Below are positions 1 to 11,200 of a DNA stretch of 64,000 nt, piece after piece (the stretch's first letter is position 1; each line of letters opens with the position of its first letter). The DNA is taken from the NCBI GenBank assembly GCA_029582265.1, contig CM055827.1, forward strand, positions 2,961,423 to 3,025,422, written 5' to 3'. Position numbers and translations under genes: made by a program. Below the pieces are notes generated by a model. That model made no database searches. It saw nothing but the letters and a program-made list of their open reading frames with translations, and was not told where the DNA came from. Origin of the DNA: Zoroaster sp. YZ-2022. Its lineage: Eukaryota; Echinodermata; Asteroidea; Forcipulatida; Zoroasteridae.

Positions 1-811
1 TTCCCAACCCTAGAAATGTTTTTTGTAACACTGTATAGTGCTGTATTGTTTGCGGTGAAACCGCATGCAAGTTGACCGTATTTTACAGAGGGCTATGTGT
101 CCATGGAGGCCGTTTAAGGTACGAAATAATTATCCAAATTCAAAAGTATTGGGTTTTTCTGAAAGAGGAGAACCTAAGCTTTAATTTAGATATAAAATTA
201 TCGGCCTCCCTTGAAAACTTTAAAAGTTATTCCCAAACATAGAAATGTTTTTTTTTGTAACACTGTATAGTGCTGTATTGTTTGCGGTGAAACCGCATGC
301 AAGTTGACGGTATTTTACAGAGGGCTATGTGTCCATGGAGGCCGTTTAAGGTACGAAATAATTATCCAAATTCAAAAGTATGGTGTTTTTCTGAAAAGGG
401 AGAACCTAAGCTTTAATTTAGATATAAAATTATCGGCCTCCCTTGAAAACTTTAAAAGTTATTCCCAACCATAGAAATGTTTTTTTTAGTAACACTGTAT
501 AGTGCTGTATTGTTTGCGGTGAAACCGCATGCAAGTTGACGGTATTTTACAGAGGGCTATGTGTCCATGGAGGCCGTTTAAGGTACGAAATAATTATCCA
601 AATTCAAAAGTATGGTGTTTTTCTGAAAGGGGAGAACCTAAGCTTTAATTTAGATATAAAATTATCGGCCGCCATTGAAAACTTTAAAAGTTATTCCCAA
701 ACATAGAAATGTTTTTTTGTAACACCGTATAGTGCTGTATTGTTTGCGGTGAAACCGCATGCAAGTTGACGGTATTTTACAGAGGGCTATGTGTCCATGG
801 AGGCCGTTTAA
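1..811 (+). repeat. Satellite array, left end (about 3.5 monomers of ~230 bp)
   Basis: Head-to-tail copies of one AT-rich monomer. The CCATGG landmark recurs at 101, 333, 565 and 795, so units here are 230-232 bp. Each unit has, in order: CCATGGAGGCCGTTTAAGG; a variable stretch around CTGAAAGGGGAGAACC; TTATCGGCCTCC; a T-run of variable length; and a conserved hairpin TGCGGT-GAA-ACCGCA (first copy at 51-65). The array continues off the left edge of the window. The monomer is not recognised as a named satellite. Short ORFs inside it are by-products of the repetition. Confidence 0.97.
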
Positions 812-1458
812 CCCTCAAACGAGGCACCTGTTTGGTCGTAACGTAAATGCGTGACGATGTCAGAAACATCTGACACACGGTTTTAATAAGTTAAGAGGGT
901 TTCTTTGGCATTTCCCCCAACGATTTTGTTGCGGGAATTAATTTAAGCAAGCTATTGTCACAAGCCCCTGTAATAAACTTAGAAACCTGGCACAATTGTT
1001 TACATACTTGAAACAAGCCACATGCCCACTCTAGTACATGTATGTCCTGAAAGAAAGGGCAGGGGGGGTGGGGGTGGGGGGGCATTACAACTTACACTGT
1101 CGGCATGCAAGAGATCAAAAGATAATGATCTACTACTAGCCCAGTGACTGAACAGATGGTTCCACTTATCACTGGACGAGTTCCAAATGTATTCAATTCC
1201 CCATGCATCCAACATGCATTGATGTTGTACACAGAGCATGCTGTCAAAATTTGTGCACAAACCATACGGGCTGAATTTTTCGATGCCCCTCCCCACAACG
1301 TCACTGACTCCTGTTGAATGAAACCCCCTGTAGGATGTGTGTTATGGTCCAGCTTGAGATATCATTGACTGATAAGTGGGTGGTGTTTATTATTTGTTTA
1401 GGGGAAGGAAAATACTGATTTGTGTCAGACGTTTCTGACAACGTGCCTCCCTTGAGGG
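812..1458. mobile_element. piggyBac-type MITE inserted in a satellite monomer (TTAA target)
   Basis: A 647-bp block interrupts a monomer at its GCCGTTTAAGG site. TTAA is present on both sides (808-811 and 1459-1462), and the monomer resumes directly after the second copy. The ends are inverted: CCCTCAAACGAGGCAC on the left and, as reverse complement of the right end, CCCTCAAGGGAGGCAC. Just inside each end lies a subterminal motif close to TGTCAGAAACRTCTGACA, itself nearly palindromic. TTAA duplication and CCC-starting inverted repeats are the hallmark of the piggyBac superfamily. There is no transposase, so this is a non-autonomous element. Its TIR differs from that of the larger piggyBac element at 44333-49749, so the two are different families. 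Confidence 0.9.
1057..1082 (+). other. G-quadruplex-type G-run cluster inside the MITE
   Basis: Four G-runs of 3, 7, 5 and 7 bases are separated by loops of only 1-2 bases. This fits the usual G3+N1-7 quadruplex pattern very well and is the only such cluster I noticed in the window. Formation in vivo is inference. Confidence 0.7.
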
Positions 1459-3540
1459 TTAAGATACGAAATAATTATCCAAATTCAAAAGTATTGGGTT
1501 TTTCTGAAAGGGGAGAACCTAAGCTTTAATTTAGATATAACATTATCGGCCTCCCTTGAAAACTTTAAAAGTTATTCCCAAACATAGAAATGTTTTTTTG
1601 TAACACTGTATAGTGCTGTATTGTTTGCGGTGAAACCGCATGCAAGTTGACGGTATTTTACAGAGGGCTATGTGTCCATGGAGGCCGTTTAAGGTACGAA
1701 ATAATTATCCAAATTCAAAAGTATGGTGTTTTTCTGAAAGGGGAGAACCTAAGCTTTAATTTAGATATAAAATTATCGGCCTCCCTTGAAAACTTTAAAA
1801 GTTATTCCCAACCATAGAAATGTTTTTGTTACACTGTATAGTGCTGTATTGTTTGCGGTGAAACCGCATGCAAGTTGACCGTATTTTACAGAGGGCTATC
1901 TGTCCATGGAGGCCGTTTAAGGTACGAAATAATTATCCAAATTCAAAAGTATGGGGTTTTCTGAAAGGGAGAACCTAAGCTTTAATTTAGATATAAAATT
2001 ATCGGCCTCCTTGAAAACTTTAAAGTTATTCCCAACCATAGAAATGTTGTTTTGTAACACTGTATAGTGCTGTATTGTTTGCGGTGAAACCGCATGCAAG
2101 TTGACGGTATTTTACAGAGGGCTATGTGTCCATGGAGGCCGTTTAAGGTACGAAATAATTATCCAAATTCAAAAGTATGGTGTTTTTCTGAAAGGGGAGA
2201 ACCTAAGCTTTAATTTAGATTTAAAATTATCGGCCTACCTTGAAAAATTTAAAAGTTATTACCAACCATAGAAATGTTTATTTGTAACACTGTATAGTGC
2301 TGTATTGTTTGCGGTGAAACCGCATGCAAGTTGACCGTATTTTACAGAGGGCTATGTGTCCATGGAGGCCGTTTAAGGTACGAAATAATTATCCAAATTC
2401 AAAAGTATGGTGTTTTCCTGAAAGGGAGAACCTAAGCTTTAATTTAGATATAAAATTATCGGCCTCCTTGAAAACTTTAAAAGTTATTCCCAACCATAGA
2501 AATGTTTTTGTAACACTGTATAGTGCTGTATTGTTTGCGGTGAAACCGCATGCAAGTTGACCGTATTTTACAGAGGGCTATGTGTCCATGGAGGCCGTTT
2601 AAGGTACGAAATAATTATCCAAATTCAAAAGTATGGTGTTTTTCTGAAAGGGGAGAACCTAAGCTTTAATTTAGATATAAAATTATCGGCCTCCCTTGAA
2701 AACTTTAAAGTTATTCCCAACCATAGAATTTTTTTGTAACACTGTATAGTGCTGTATTGTTTGCGGTGAAACCGCATGCAAGTTGACGGTATTTTACAGA
2801 GGGCTATGTGTCCATGGAGGCCGTTTAAGGTACGAAATAATTATCCAAATTCAAAAGTATGGTGGTTTTCTGAAAAGGGAGAACCTAAGCTTTAATTTAG
2901 ATATAAAATTATCGGCCTCCTTGAAAACTTTAAAAGTTATTCCCAACCATAGAAATGTTTTTTGTAACACTGTATAGTGCTGTATTGTTTGCGGTGAAAC
3001 CGCATGCAAGTTGACAGTATTTTACAGAGGGCTATGTGTCCATGGAGGCCGTTTAAGGTACGAAATAATTATCCAAATTCAAAAGTATGGTGTTTTTCTG
3101 AAAGGGAGAACCTACCCTTTAATTTAGATATAAAATTATCGGCCTCCTTGAAAACTTTAAAGTTATTCCCAACCATATAAATGATTTTTGTAACACTGTA
3201 TAGTGCTGTATTGTTTGCGGTGAAACCGCATGCAAGTTGACAGTATTTTACAGAGGGCTATGTGTCCATGGAGGCCGTTTAAGGTACGAAATAATTATCC
3301 AAATTCAAAAATATGGTGTTTTTCTGAAAGGGGAGAACCTAAGCTATAAATTAGATATAACATTATCGGCCTACCTTGAAAACTTTAAAGTTATTCCCAA
3401 ACATAGAAATGTTTTGTTTTGTAACACTGTATAGTGCTGTATTGTTTGCGGTGAAACCGCATGCAAGTTGACGGTATTTTACAGAGGGCTATGTGTCCAT
3501 GGAGGCCGTTTAAGGTACGAAATAATTATCCAAATTCAAA

Positions 3541-3660
3541 AGTATGTTTTTTTTATGAATTGGTAGAACCTAAGATTTTATTTATATATAAAATTATCGG
3601 CCTACGATGTAAAGTTTTATAGTTTTTCCAAAAAATAGAACTGGATTTTTTGTAACACTG
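3541..3660 (+). repeat. Strongly degenerate satellite monomer segment
   Basis: Within an otherwise normal monomer, the stretch from GTATGTTTTTTTTATGAATT to the T-run departs sharply from consensus (for example TTTATATATAAAATT and CCTACGATGTAAAG). The flanking conserved blocks are intact. This looks like local decay or a conversion tract and is confined to the variable half of the monomer. Confidence 0.7.
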
Positions 3661-5189
3661 TATAGTGCTGTTTTGTTTGCGGTGAAACCGCATGCAAGTT
3701 GACAGTATTTTACAGAGGGCTATGTGTCCATGGAGGCCGTTTAAGGTACGAAATAATTATCCAAATTCAAAAGTATGGTGTTTTTCTGAAAGGGAGAACC
3801 TAAGCTTTAATTTAGATATAAAATTATCGGCCTCCCTTGAAAACTTTAAAAGTTATTCCCAACCATAGAAATGTTTTTTTGTAACACTGTATAGTGCTGT
3901 ATTGTTTGCGGTGAAACCGCATGCAAGTTGACCGTATTTTACAGAGGGCTATGTGTCCATGGAGGCCGTTTAAGGTACGAAATAATTATCCAAATTCAAA
4001 AGTATGGTGTTTTATGAAAGGGAGAACCTACGATTTAATTTAGATATAAAATTATCGGCCTCCCTTGAAAACTTTACAAGTTATACCCAACCCTAGAAAT
4101 GTTTTTTTGTAACACTGTATAGTGCTGTATTGTTTGCGGTGAAACCGCATGCAAGTTGACAGTATTTTACAGAGGGCTATGTGTCCATGGAGGCCGTTTA
4201 AGGTACGAAATAATTATCCAAATTCAAAAGTATTGGGTTTTTCTGAAAGGGGAGAACCTAAGCTTTAATTTAGATATAAAATTATCGGCCTCCCTTGAAA
4301 ACTTTAAAAGTTATTCCCAACCATAGAAATGTTTTTTGTAACACTGTATAGTGCTGTATTGTTTGCGGTGAAACCGCATGCAAGTTGACGGTATTTTACA
4401 GAGGCTATGTGTCCATGGAGGCCGTTTAAGGTACGAAATAATTATCCAAATTAAAAAGTATGCTTTTTTTCTGAAAGGGAGAACCTAAGCTTTAATTTAG
4501 AAAAAAAATTATCGGCCTCCATGTAAAACTTTAAAAGTTATTCCCAACCATAGAAAGGTTTTTTGTAACACTGTATAGTGCTGTATTGTTTGCGGTGAAA
4601 CCGCATGCAAGTTGACCGTATTTTACAGAGGGCTATGTGTCCATGGAGGCCGTTTAAGGTACGAAATAATTATCCAAATTCAAAAGTATGGTTTTTTCTG
4701 AAATGGGATAACCTAAGCTTTAATTTAGATATAAAATTATCGGCCTCCTTGAAAACTTTAAACGTTCTTCCCAACAATAGAAATGTTTTTTTTTGTAACA
4801 CTGTATAGTGCTGTATTGTTTGCGGTGAAACCGCATGCATGTTGACGGTATTTTACAGAGGGCTATGTGTCCATGGAGGCCGTTTAAGGTACGAAATAAT
4901 TATACAAATTCAAAAGTATGGTGTTTTTCTGAAAGGGGAGAACCTACGCTTTAATTTAGATATAAAATTATCGGCCTCCCTTGAAAATTTTAAAAGTTAT
5001 TCCCAACCATAGATTTTTTTTTTTTGGTAACACTGTATAGTGCTGTATTGTTTGTGGTGAAACCGCATGCAAGTTGACCGTATTTTACAGAGGGCTATGT
5101 GTCCATGGAGGCCGTTTAAGGTACGAAATAATTATCCAAATTCAAAAGTATTGGGTTTTTCTGAAAGGGGAGAACCTAAGCTTTAATTT

Positions 5190-5225
5190 AGATATAAAAT
5201 TATCGGCCTCTTATTCCCAACCATA
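5190..5225 (+). repeat. Satellite monomer with ~26-bp internal deletion
   Basis: GGCCTC runs directly into TTATTCCCAACC. The usual CCTTGAAAACTTTAAAAG segment between them is missing. The rest of the monomer is normal. Confidence 0.75.
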
Positions 5226-6748
5226 GAAATGTTTTTTTTGTAACACTGTATAGTGCTGTATTGTTTGCGGTGAAACCGCATGCAAGTTGACCGTATTTTA
5301 CAGAGGGCTATGTGTCCATGGAGGCCGTTTAAGGTACGAAATAATTATCCAAATTCAAAAGTATGGTGTTTTTCTGAAAGGGGAGAACCTAAGCTTTAAT
5401 TTAGATATAAAATTATCGGCCTCTCTTGAAAACTTTAAAAGTTATTCCCAACCATAGAAATGTTTTTTTGTAACACTGTATAGTGCTGTATTGTTTGCGG
5501 TGAAACCGCATGCAAGTTGACGGTATTTTACAGAGGGCTATGTGTCCATGGAGGCCGTTTAAGGTACGAAATAATTATCCAAATTCAAAAGTATGGTGTT
5601 TTTCTGAAGGGGAGAACCTAAGCTTTAATTTAGATATAAAATTATCGGCCTCCCTTGAAAACTTTAAAAGTTATTCCCAACCATAGAAATGTTTTTTTTT
5701 GTAACACTGTATAGTGCTGTATTGTTTGCGGTGAAACCGCATGCAAGTTGACAGTATTTTACAGAGGGCTATGTGTCCATGGAGGCCGTTTAAGGTACGA
5801 AATAATTATCCAAATTCAAAAGTATTGGATTGTTCTGAAAGGGGAGAACCTAAGCTTTAATTTAGATATAACATTATCTGCCTCCTTGAAAACTTTAAAA
5901 GTTATTCCCAACCATAGAAATGTTTTTGTAACACTCTATAGTGCTGTATTGTTTGCGGTGAAACCGCATGCAAGTTGACGGTATTTTACAGAGGGCTATG
6001 TGTCCATGGAGGCCGTTTAAGGTACGAAATAATTATCCAAATTCAAAAGTATGGTGTTTTTCTGAAAGGCGAGAACCTAAGCATTAATTTAGATATAAAA
6101 TTATCGGCCTCTCTTGAAAACTTTTAAAGTTATTCCCAACCATAGAAATGTGTTTTTGTAACACTGTATAGTGCTGTATTGTTTGCGGTGAAACCGCATG
6201 CAAGTTGACGGTATTTTACAGAGGGCTATGTGTCCATGGAGGCCGTTTAAGGTACGAAATAATTATCCAAATTCAAAAGTATGGTGTTTTTCTGAAAGGG
6301 GAGAACCTATGCTTTAATTTAGATATAAAATTATCGGCCTCCCTTGAAAACTTTAAAAGTTATTCCCAACCATAGAAATGTTTTTGTGTAACACTGTATA
6401 GTGCTGTATTGTTTGCGGTGAAACCGCATGGAAGTTGACGGTATTTTACAGAGGGCTATGTGTCCATGGAGGCCGTTTAAGGTACGAAATAATTATCCAA
6501 ATTCAAAAGTATGGTGTTTTTCTGAAAGGGGAGAACCTAAGCTTTAATTTAGATATAAAATTATCGGCCTCCCTTGAAAACTTTAAAAGTTATTCCCAAC
6601 CATAGAAATGTTTTTTTTGTAACACTGTATAGTGCTGTATTGTTTGTGGTGAAACCGCATGCAAGTTGACGGTATTTTACAGAGGGCTATGTGTCCATGG
6701 AGGCCGTTTAAGGTACGAAATAATTATCCAAATTCAAAAGTATGGTGT

Positions 6749-6812
6749 TTGTCTGAAGCGCGAGAACCTACGCAATAATATAGAGATCAAATGATCGGCC
6801 TCCCTTGAAAAC
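6749..6812 (+). repeat. Degenerate satellite monomer segment
   Basis: The variable half reads CTGAAGCGCGAGAACCTACG followed by AATAATATAGAGATC in place of the usual GGGAGAACCTAAGC / TTTAATTTAGATAT. Flanking blocks are normal. Confidence 0.65.
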
Positions 6813-8262
6813 ATTAAAAGTTATTCCCAACCATAGAAATGTTTTTGTAACACTGTATAGTGCTGTATTGTTTGCGGTGAAACCGCATGCAAGTTGACGG
6901 TATTTTAAAGAGGGCTATGTGTCCATGGAGGCCGTTTAAGGTACGAAATAATTATCCAAATTCAAAAGTATGGTGTTTTTCTGAAAGGGAGAATCTAAGC
7001 TTTAATTTAGATATAAAATTATCGGCCTCCTTGAAAACTTTAAAAGTTATTCCCAACCATAGAATTGTTTTTGTAACACTGTATAGTGCTGTATTGTTTG
7101 CGGTGAAACCGCATGCAAGTTGACCGTATTTTACAGAGGGCTATGTGTCCATGGAGGCCGTTTAAGGTACGAAATAATTATCCAAATTCAAAAGTATGGT
7201 GTTTTTCTGAAAGGGAGAATCTAAGCTTTAATTTAGATATAAAATTATCGGCCTCCCATGAAAACTTTAAAAGTTATTCCCAACAATAAAAATGTTTTTT
7301 TGTAACACTGTATAGTGCTGTATTGTTTGCGGTGAAACCGCATGCAAGTTGACGGTATTTTACAGAGGGCTATGTGTCCATGGAGGCCGTTTAAGGTACG
7401 AAATAATTATCCAAATTCAAAAGTATGGTGTGTTAAAGAAAGAGCGGAGCCTAAGCTTTAATTTAGATATAAAATTATCGGCCTCCCTTGAAAACTTTAG
7501 AAGTTATTCCCAACCATAGAAATGTTTTTTGTAACACTGTATAGTGCTGTATTGTTTGCGGTGAAACCGCATGCAAGTTGACCGTATTTTACAGAGGGCT
7601 ATGTGTCCATGGAGGCCGTTTAAGGTACGAAATAATTATCCAAATTCAAAAGTATGGTGTGTTTTCTGAAAGGGAGAACCTAAGCTTTAATTTAGATATA
7701 AAATTATCGGCCTCCTTGAAAACTTTAAAGTTATTCCCAACCATAGAAATGTTTTTGTAACACTGTATAGTGCTGTATTGTTTGCGGTGAAACCGCATGC
7801 AAGTTGACCGTATTTTACAGAGGGCTATGTGTCCATGGAGGCCGTTTAAGGTACGAAATAATTATCCAAATTCAAAAGTATGGTGTCTTTCTGAAAGAGG
7901 AGAACCTAAGCTTTAATTTAGATATAAAATCATCGGCCTCCTTGAAAACTTTAAAAGTTATTCCCAACCATAGAAATGTTTTTTTGTAACACTGTATAGT
8001 GCTGTATTGTTTGCGGTGAAACCGCATGCAAGTTGACAGTATTTTACAGAGGGCTATGTGTCCATGGAGGCCGTTTAAGGTACGAAATAATTATCCAAAT
8101 TCAAAAGTATGGTGTTTTCTGAAAGGGAGAACCTAAGCTTTAATTTAGATATAAAATTATCGACCTCCCTTGAAAACTTTAAAAGTTATTCCCAACCATA
8201 GAACTGTTTTTTTTGTAACACTGTATAGTGCTGTATTGTTTGCCGTGAAACCGCATGCAAGT

Positions 8263-8292
8263 TGACGGCTATGTGTCCATGGAGGCCGGTTA
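8263..8292 (+). repeat. Satellite monomer with deletion of the ATTTTACAGAGG segment
   Basis: GTTGACGG joins directly to CTATGTGTCCATGG. The usual TATTTTACAGAGGG between them is absent, and the next word reads GCCGGTTAAGG instead of GCCGTTTAAGG. Confidence 0.7.
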
Positions 8293-11200
8293 AGGTACGA
8301 AATAATTATCCAAATTCAAAAGTATGGTGTTTTTCTGAAAGGGGAGAACCTAAGCTTTAATTTAGATATAAAATTATCGACCTCCTTGAAAACTTTAAAG
8401 TTATTCCCAACCATAGAAATGTTTTTTTGTAACACTGTATAGTGCTGTATTGTTTGCGGTGAAACCGCATGCAAGTTGACGGTATTTTACAGAGGGCTAT
8501 GTGTCCATGGAGGCCGTTTAAGGTACGAAATAATTATCCAAATTCAAAAGTATGGTGTTTTTCTGAAAGGGGAGAACCTAAGCTTTAATTTAGATATAAA
8601 ATTATCGGCCTCCCTTGAAAACTTTTAAAGTTATTCCCAACAATAGAAATGTTTTTTTGTAACACTGTATAGTGCTGTATTGTTTGCGGTGAAACCGCAT
8701 GCAAGTTGACCGTATTTTACAGAGGGCTATGTGTCCATGGAGGCCGTTTAAGGTACGAAATAATTATCCAAATTCAAAAGTATGGTGTTTGTCTGAAAGG
8801 GGAGAACCTAAGCTTTAATTTAGATATAAAATTATCGGCCTCCCTTGAAAACTTTAAAAGTTATTCCCAACCATAGAAATGTTTTTTGTGTAACACTGTA
8901 TAGTGCTGTATTGTTTGCGGTGAAACCGCATGCAAGTTGACGGTATTTTACAGAGGGCTATGTGTCCATGGAGGCCGTTTAAGGTACGAAATAATTATCC
9001 AAATTCAAAAGTATGGTGTTTTTCTGAAAGGGAGGAACCTATGCTTTAATTTAGATATAAAATTATCGGCCTCCTTGAAAACTTTAAAAGTTATTCCCAA
9101 CCATAGAAATGTTTTTTGTAACACTGTATAGTGCTGTATTGTTTGTGGTGAAACCGCATGCAAGTTGACGGTATTTTACAGAGGCCTATGTGTCCATGGA
9201 GGCCGTTTAAGGTACGAAATAATTATCCAAATTCAAAAGTATGGTGTTTTTCTGAAAGGGGAGAACCTAAGCTTTAATTTAGATATAAAATTATCGGCCT
9301 TCCTTGAAAACTTTAAAAGTTATTCCCAACCATAGAAATGTTTTTGTGTAACACTGTATAGTGCTGTATTGTTTGCGGTGAAACCGCATGCAAGTTGACG
9401 GTATTTTACAGAGGGCTATGTGTCCATGGAGGCCGTTTAAGGTACGAAATAATTATCCAAATTCAAAAGTATGGTGTTTTTCTGAGAGGGGAGAACCTAC
9501 GATTTAATTTAGATATAAAATTATCGGCCTCCTTGAAAACTTTAAAGTTATTCCCAACCATAGAAATGTTTTCTTTTGTAACACTGTATAGTGCTGTATT
9601 GTTTGCGGTGAAACCGCATGCAAGTTGACAGCATTTTACAGAGGGCTATGTGTCCATGGAGGCCGTTTAAGGTACGAAATAATTATCCAAATTCAAAAGT
9701 ATGGTGTTTTTCTGAAGGGAGAACCTAAGCTTTAATTTAGATATAAAATTATCGGCCTCCCTTGAAAACTTTAAAGTTATTCCCAACCATAGAAATGTTT
9801 TTTGTAACACTGTATAGTGCTGTATTGTTTGCGGTGAAACCGCATGCAAGTTGACAGTATTTTACAGAGGGCTATGTGTCCATGGAGGCCGTTTAAGGTA
9901 CGAAATAATTATCCAAATTCAAAAGTATGGTGTTTTTCTGAAAGGGAGAACCTAAGCTTTAATTTAGATATAAAATTATCGGCCTCCTTGAAAACTTTAA
10001 AAGTTATTCCCAACCATAGAAATGTTTTTTGTAACACTGTATAGTGCTGTATTGTTTGCGGTGAAACCGCATGCAAGTTGACCGTATTTTACAGAGGGCT
10101 AAGTGTCCATGGAGGCCGTTTAAGGTACGAAATAATTATCCAAATTCAAAAGTATGGTGTTTTTCTGAAAGGGGAGAACCTAAGCTTTAATTTAGATATA
10201 AAATTATCGGCCTCCCTTGAAAATGTTTAAAGTTATTCCCAACCATAGAAATGTTTTTTGTGTAACACTGTATAGTGCTGTATTGTTTGCGGTGAAACCG
10301 CATGCAAGTTGACTATATTTTACAGAGGGCTATGTGTCCATGGAGGCCGTTTAAGGTACGAAATAATTATCCAATTTCAAAAGTATGGTGTTTTCTGAAA
10401 GGGAGAACCTAAGCTTTAATTTAGATATAAAATTATCGGCCTCCTTGAAAACTTTAAAGTTATTCCCAACCATAGAAATGTTTTTGTAACACTGTATAGT
10501 GCTGTATTGTTTGCGGTGAAACCGCATGCAAGTTGACAGTATTTTACAGAGGCTATGTGTCCATGGAGGCCGTTTAAGGTACGAAATAATTATCCAAATT
10601 CAAAAGTATGGTGTTTTTCTGAAAGGGAGAACCTAAGCTTTAATTTAGATATAAAATTATCGGCCTCCTTGAAAACTTTAAAGTTATTCCCAACCATAGA
10701 AATGTTTATTTTGTAACACTGTATAGTGCTGTATTGTTTGCGGTGAAACCGCATGCAAGTTGACGGTATTTTACAGAGGGCTATGTGTCCATGGAGGCCG
10801 TTTAAGGTACGAAATAATTATCCAAATTCAAAAGTATGGTGTTTTTCTGAAAGGGGAGAACCTAAGCTTTAATTTAGATATAAAATTATCGGCTCCTTGA
10901 AAACTTTAAAGTTATTCCCAACCATAGAAATGTTTTTGTAACACTGTATAGTGCTGTATTGTTTGCGGTGAAACCGCATGCAAGTTGACGGTATTTTACA
11001 GAGGGCTATGTGTCCATGGAGGCCGTTTAAGGTACGAAATAATTATCCAAATTCAAAAGTATGGTGTTTTTCTGAAAGGGGAGAACCTAAGCTTTAATTT
11101 AGATATAAAATTATCGGCCTCCCTTGAAAACTTTAAAAGTTATTCCCAACCATAGAAATGTTTTTTGTGTAACACTGTATAGTGCTGTATTGTTTGCGGT

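Noticed and set aside
51..65. Satellite hairpin as a ribozyme or a CENP-B box
   Set aside because: No CTGATGA/GAAA core in the monomer, and the block does not match the CENP-B box consensus. Kept only as a conserved hairpin.
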